Shown: piece after piece, positions 49,260-51,741 of the stretch
How the letters are laid out: the number at the start of each line of letters is the position of its first letter
Numbering within the stretch: the first letter of the stretch is position 1
Assembly (NCBI GenBank): GCA_040391535.1
Contig: JBEBXQ010000013.1
Coordinates: 1-51,741 of the forward strand
Source of the DNA: JBEBXQ01 sp040391535
GTDB lineage: Bacteria; Bacteroidota; Bacteroidia; Cytophagales; Spirosomataceae
Reading direction: 5' to 3'
Length of the DNA: 51,741 bases
Translations under genes and position numbers: made by a program
Notes under the pieces: model-generated
The model's database searches: none
Told to the model about the DNA's origin: nothing
What the model saw: only the letters and a program-made list of their open reading frames with translations

Positions 49260-50156
49260 TTACTGAACGATAATCGTCACTCGTCTGTTCGCTGCTTTAC
49301 CTGCTTCTGTGGCGTTAGTGGCTTTGGGAGACGACTGACCTTTCGCATCTGTAATCAACTGATCAGCGGTAATTCCGGAGGCTACAAAAATGCTTTTTAC
49401 TTCTTCAGCTCTTTCCTTCGAGAGCTGCTGATTCCCGTCTGCAGTACCTGTGTTGTCAGTGTGTCCGGTAAGCAGAAGCTTTTTGTCCTTGTTTTCTTTC
49501 AGGAATTTTCTCGCCTCTTCAAGGAATTGCTCGTTATCGGCTGTTTTAATATAATCCGAACTGCCGGAAGGAAAATAAAGATCCAGCGGTTTGAAAATAT
49601 TGCTGAATTTCTGAGCATTGGCCAGCGAGTTTTCATTTACCTCGGCCTGTTCCGGGAATTCAAAATCAATAGCCCCTGAAACCCTGTTGTTGTGTATCGT
49701 AAGGCCGTCTGTTAATTCGCTGGAAGTGGTAAGTCTATCCGGATCAATACCCTTACCTGCAAGGTAACTTTTGATATTTTCGGCACGGGCAATACCGAGG
49801 TCGGGCCAGCTGGTAGTATTGGTTTCAGTACTTGCATAATACCCTTTAATATTCAACCTGCGTCCCGGGTTGCTGATCAGATAGTTTGCCAGTGAGTCTA
49901 TTTCTGACTGAACTCCTGATAAGTCTGCTTCCGCAGCAGATTTGTTAAATGTAAAATTTCCCGGCGAAGTCAGCATAAGTGCTGGTCCGTCCATAATGTG
50001 GAGTGGTGTAATAGCAATTCCGGAAGAAGATGACTCTTCTGCATGAGTAATGAGGGGTGCATCGCATATCTGCTTGATTTTACAAACATGCCACCAGGTG
50101 GATCCGGCCATCCAGCCGATAAGGAGAATCCACCAGATTGTGTTGTTGTTCGACAT
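49260..50156 (-). CDS. OmpA-family protein with N-terminal membrane anchor
   Basis: A 298-residue protein from the ATG at 50156; the TTG at 50162 is less likely. An N-terminal helix (about 7-24, IWWILLIGWMAGSTWW) precedes two OmpA-like modules. The first (about 65-165) is degenerate (LNIKGYYASTETN, then LGIARAENIKSYLAGKGI). The second (about 190-298) is canonical: LYFPSGSSDYI, LLLTGHTDNTGTADGNQQLSKERAEEVKSIF and the final ANRRVTIIVQ, including the Asp and Arg that bind diaminopimelate in peptidoglycan. No lipobox or beta-barrel is present, so it is anchored in the inner membrane rather than the outer. First gene of the OmpA-HhH-HhH operon. Confidence 0.85.
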   Translation of the reverse strand: MSNNNTIWWILLIGWMAGSTWWHVCKIKQICDAPLITHAEESSSSGIAITPLHIMDGPALMLTSPGNFTFNKSAAEADLSGVQSEIDSLANYLISNPGRRLNIKGYYASTETNTTSWPDLGIARAENIKSYLAGKGIDPDRLTTSSELTDGLTIHNNRVSGAIDFEFPEQAEVNENSLANAQKFSNIFKPLDLYFPSGSSDYIKTADNEQFLEEARKFLKENKDKKLLLTGHTDNTGTADGNQQLSKERAEEVKSIFVASGITADQLITDAKGQSSPKATNATEAGKAANRRVTIIVQ

Positions 50157-50218
50157 AAACAATTGGGTTTTGGGTGAAATTTTAGATTATGACTGAAAAA
50201 TTAAAAAGGGTCACGAAA

Positions 50219-50241
50219 TCTGTTTCAGGCACTGAAACAGA
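50219..50241. repeat. 10-bp perfect inverted repeat between the OmpA-like and MFS genes
   Basis: tctgtttcag and ctgaaacaga are exact reverse complements around the 3-base spacer gca. The repeat sits about 63 bases before the OmpA-like ATG and 80 before the MFS ATG, so it may be a shared operator. Confidence 0.45.
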
Positions 50242-50320
50242 AATCAATAACGGAATTTAGCTTTTTTTGCAGTGTATTCAGATTAAATGATGAAAATTTG
50301 TAAAAAAAACTGAAAGCGGA

Positions 50321-51643
50321 ATGCAAAAAAACCAACCTGTGATTGTGAATGCCTGGTGTATGTATGATTGGGCAAATTCTGTACATGCCCTTGTTATTGT
50401 TTCAAGTGTTTTTCCTGTTTATTTCAGTGCGACGGCGGTTAGCGATTCAGGCAGTCCTTTTATTGATTTCTTTGGTTTTACGGTCAAAAACTCGGTCCTG
50501 TTTTCTTATTCAGTATCAGTTGCTTTTCTTATTGTGGCACTGATGATCCCGTTCTGTACCGCAGTAGCAGATTATCTGGGGAAACGGAAGTTTTTCATGA
50601 AACTCTTCTGCTATTTTGGTGCTTTAAGCTGTGGTTTTCTCTATTTTTTTACCCGCGATACCGTAGAAATGTCGCTCATCGCTTTTGTCATGAGCCTGAT
50701 CGGATGGAGTGGCAGCATTGTCTTTTATAATTCATTTTTACCCTTGATCGCCACAGAAAACAATTTTGACCGTTATAGTGCCCGTGGGTTTTCATGGGGT
50801 TATATAGGGAGCGTTTTACTGATGGTTTTCAATCTGACCATGATTCTGTCACCCGCAAGTTACGGTATAACGGATCCGGGTATGCCGGCGCGTATTTCCT
50901 TCATGACCGTCGGAATCTGGTGGGTATTGTTTGCCCAGATCCCGTTTTACTACCTCCCCCAAGACGCACCTGCACGCCTGATAACGGTAGGGAGTAAAGG
51001 CTGGCTTTTTAATGGTTTCCGCCAGCTGAAAAAAGTGTTTGGAGAATTAAAGGGGCAAAAACATCTCGGACGCTTTCTGACAGCTTTTTTTGTTTGTAAT
51101 ATGGGGGTACAGACGGTGATGTATGTAGCCACGATTTTTGGTTCCAATGAACTGAAGCTTCCGGCCCAGAGTCTGATTATTACAGTTATCCTGATTCAGC
51201 TGGTTGGGATTGGCGGCTCCTATCTCTTCTCTTACTTTTCCTCTTTGTGGGGAAATATTTACGCTCTTATGGTGGGGATAGCGGTTTGGGTGGGGATTTG
51301 TATCTGTGCTTACTACGTGAATTCTCAAAACCAGTTTTATATGCTGGCTGCAGCGGTGGGGATGGTTATGGGAGGTATGCAGTCATTGAACAGATCCACC
51401 TATTCCAAGCTGATTCCGGATGATACCGGTGACACGGCTTCTTACTTCAGCTATTATGATGTCACAGAAAAAACTTCACTGGTGATTGGTACGTTTCTGT
51501 TTGGTTTTGTGGAACAGATGACGGGTTCTATGCGGAACAGCGTATTGGTACTTACCCTTATTTTTATACTTGGGTTTGTGCTTTTATCACGTATTCCTTC
51601 ACAAAAATTCTATAGGTATTCTTTACAAAACGACGCAAATTAG
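50321..51643 (+). CDS. MFS transporter, Atg22/UMF1 type
   Basis: A 440-residue major-facilitator protein with about twelve membrane helices. The N-terminus has the UMF1/Atg22-like signature WCMYDWANSVHALVIVSS (Y-D-W-A-N-S), and FNSFLPLIA and RGFSWGYIGSVLLM follow. After the central loop, VGIGGSYLFSYFSSLWGN and GMVMGGMQSLNRSTYSKLIP match the second half of the family. Yeast Atg22 exports amino acids from the vacuole; bacterial homologues lack a firm substrate. Start chosen at 50321, the first ATG before YDWANS. A possible tRNA promoter overlaps the end of the gene. Confidence 0.9.
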   Translation: MQKNQPVIVNAWCMYDWANSVHALVIVSSVFPVYFSATAVSDSGSPFIDFFGFTVKNSVLFSYSVSVAFLIVALMIPFCTAVADYLGKRKFFMKLFCYFGALSCGFLYFFTRDTVEMSLIAFVMSLIGWSGSIVFYNSFLPLIATENNFDRYSARGFSWGYIGSVLLMVFNLTMILSPASYGITDPGMPARISFMTVGIWWVLFAQIPFYYLPQDAPARLITVGSKGWLFNGFRQLKKVFGELKGQKHLGRFLTAFFVCNMGVQTVMYVATIFGSNELKLPAQSLIITVILIQLVGIGGSYLFSYFSSLWGNIYALMVGIAVWVGICICAYYVNSQNQFYMLAAAVGMVMGGMQSLNRSTYSKLIPDDTGDTASYFSYYDVTEKTSLVIGTFLFGFVEQMTGSMRNSVLVLTLIFILGFVLLSRIPSQKFYRYSLQNDAN

Positions 51644-51649
51644 TATATT
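51622..51649 (+). promoter_or_regulatory. Candidate promoter for tRNA-Val (TTTACA-N16-TATATT)
   Basis: TTTACA (51622-51627) and TATATT (51644-51649) are separated by 16 bases, close to a sigma-70-like pattern, and lie just ahead of the tRNA. The elements overlap the last MFS codons and stop, so independent transcription from the MFS gene is likely but unproven. Confidence 0.35.
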
Positions 51650-51665
51650 GCGCCGCGATTCAGAA

Positions 51666-51740
51666 AGGACATTAGCTCAGTTGGTTCAGAGCGCCGCCTT
51701 GACAGGGCGGAGGTCAGCGGTTCGAGCCCGCTATGTCCTA
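51666..51740 (+). tRNA. tRNA-Val (anticodon GAC)
   Basis: A complete cloverleaf of 75 bases including the discriminator A at 51740. The acceptor stem aggacat pairs with atgtcct. The D arm has agctcagttggttcagagc. The anticodon stem ccgcc/ggcgg encloses the loop ttgacag with anticodon GAC at 51701-51703, reading GUC/GUU for valine. The T arm carries ttcgagc. The window ends one base later, so whether CCA is encoded cannot be seen. Confidence 0.97.
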
Positions 51741-51741
51741 C

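Noticed and set aside
51666..51741. tRNA as an integration site
   Set aside because: tRNA genes are common attachment sites, but no integrase or duplicated tRNA 3' end is in the window, and the right flank is not visible.

Overview
The window reads as chromosome of a member of the Bacteroidota, most likely a free-living Cytophagales- or Chitinophagales-type bacterium; I cannot name the genus. The reasons are: two secreted proteins with type IX secretion C-terminal sorting domains, a FecI-type sigma / FecR / SusC / SusD set, DUF5606 and BatA-type proteins, repeated TAnnTTTG -7 promoter elements, and mostly no Shine-Dalgarno sequences. I see no phage, insertion sequence, CRISPR array or clear genomic island. 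Most of the window is ordinary core chromosome with some surface functions.

Layout. 1-10 kb: the start of a nicotinamidase-like gene (cut by the left edge), a YcxB-like membrane protein, a BatA/VWA membrane protein, DUF5606, dxs, and a mutL-rhomboid-rhomboid operon. About 9.3-10.1 kb is mostly non-coding with one small membrane ORF. 10.1-15 kb: a minus-strand run gcvT-comB-(Ig-like repeat exoprotein)-yjbQ family-udk. 15.2-19.7 kb: a tight polysaccharide operon (wecB, two GT-B glycosyltransferases, a Wzy/O-antigen-ligase-like protein). 19.7-20.8 kb: AT-rich, hairpin-rich DNA with one candidate small exported protein. 20.8-23.1 kb: a T9SS-exported, calcium-repeat surface protein, followed by a compact RNA-like three-way junction and dnaG.

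25.3-35.2 kb: nitroreductase, SGNH hydrolase, a secreted leucine-rich-repeat protein, a MazG-like/pepT/rnhA operon, aldo/keto reductase, an OsmC protein, a collagen-like lipoprotein and a GapN-like aldehyde dehydrogenase. 35.3-42.5 kb: an ECF sigma gene divergent from fecR-susC-susD. SusC carries an N-terminal STN domain, so the set looks like a complete outer-membrane-to-sigma signalling and uptake module. 42.7-45.5 kb: a penicillin-acylase-family hydrolase and a small membrane protein. 45.7-51.7 kb: a PhnA-domain protein, a T9SS-exported protein of unknown catalytic type, a lipoprotein, an operon of an OmpA-like protein plus two membrane-anchored helix-hairpin-helix paralogues, an Atg22/UMF1-type MFS transporter, and tRNA-Val(GAC) at the right edge.

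The most interesting items are the three-way junction 3' of the T9SS gene (both imperfect pairs are G-U wobbles only on the + strand), the OmpA/twin-HhH operon, a MutL whose endonuclease motifs are eroded, an aldehyde dehydrogenase lacking the usual general-base glutamate, and a palindromic terminator that contains the stop codons of both convergent genes. Several start codons were moved from upstream TTG codons to internal ATG codons on the basis of signal peptides and family N-termini.
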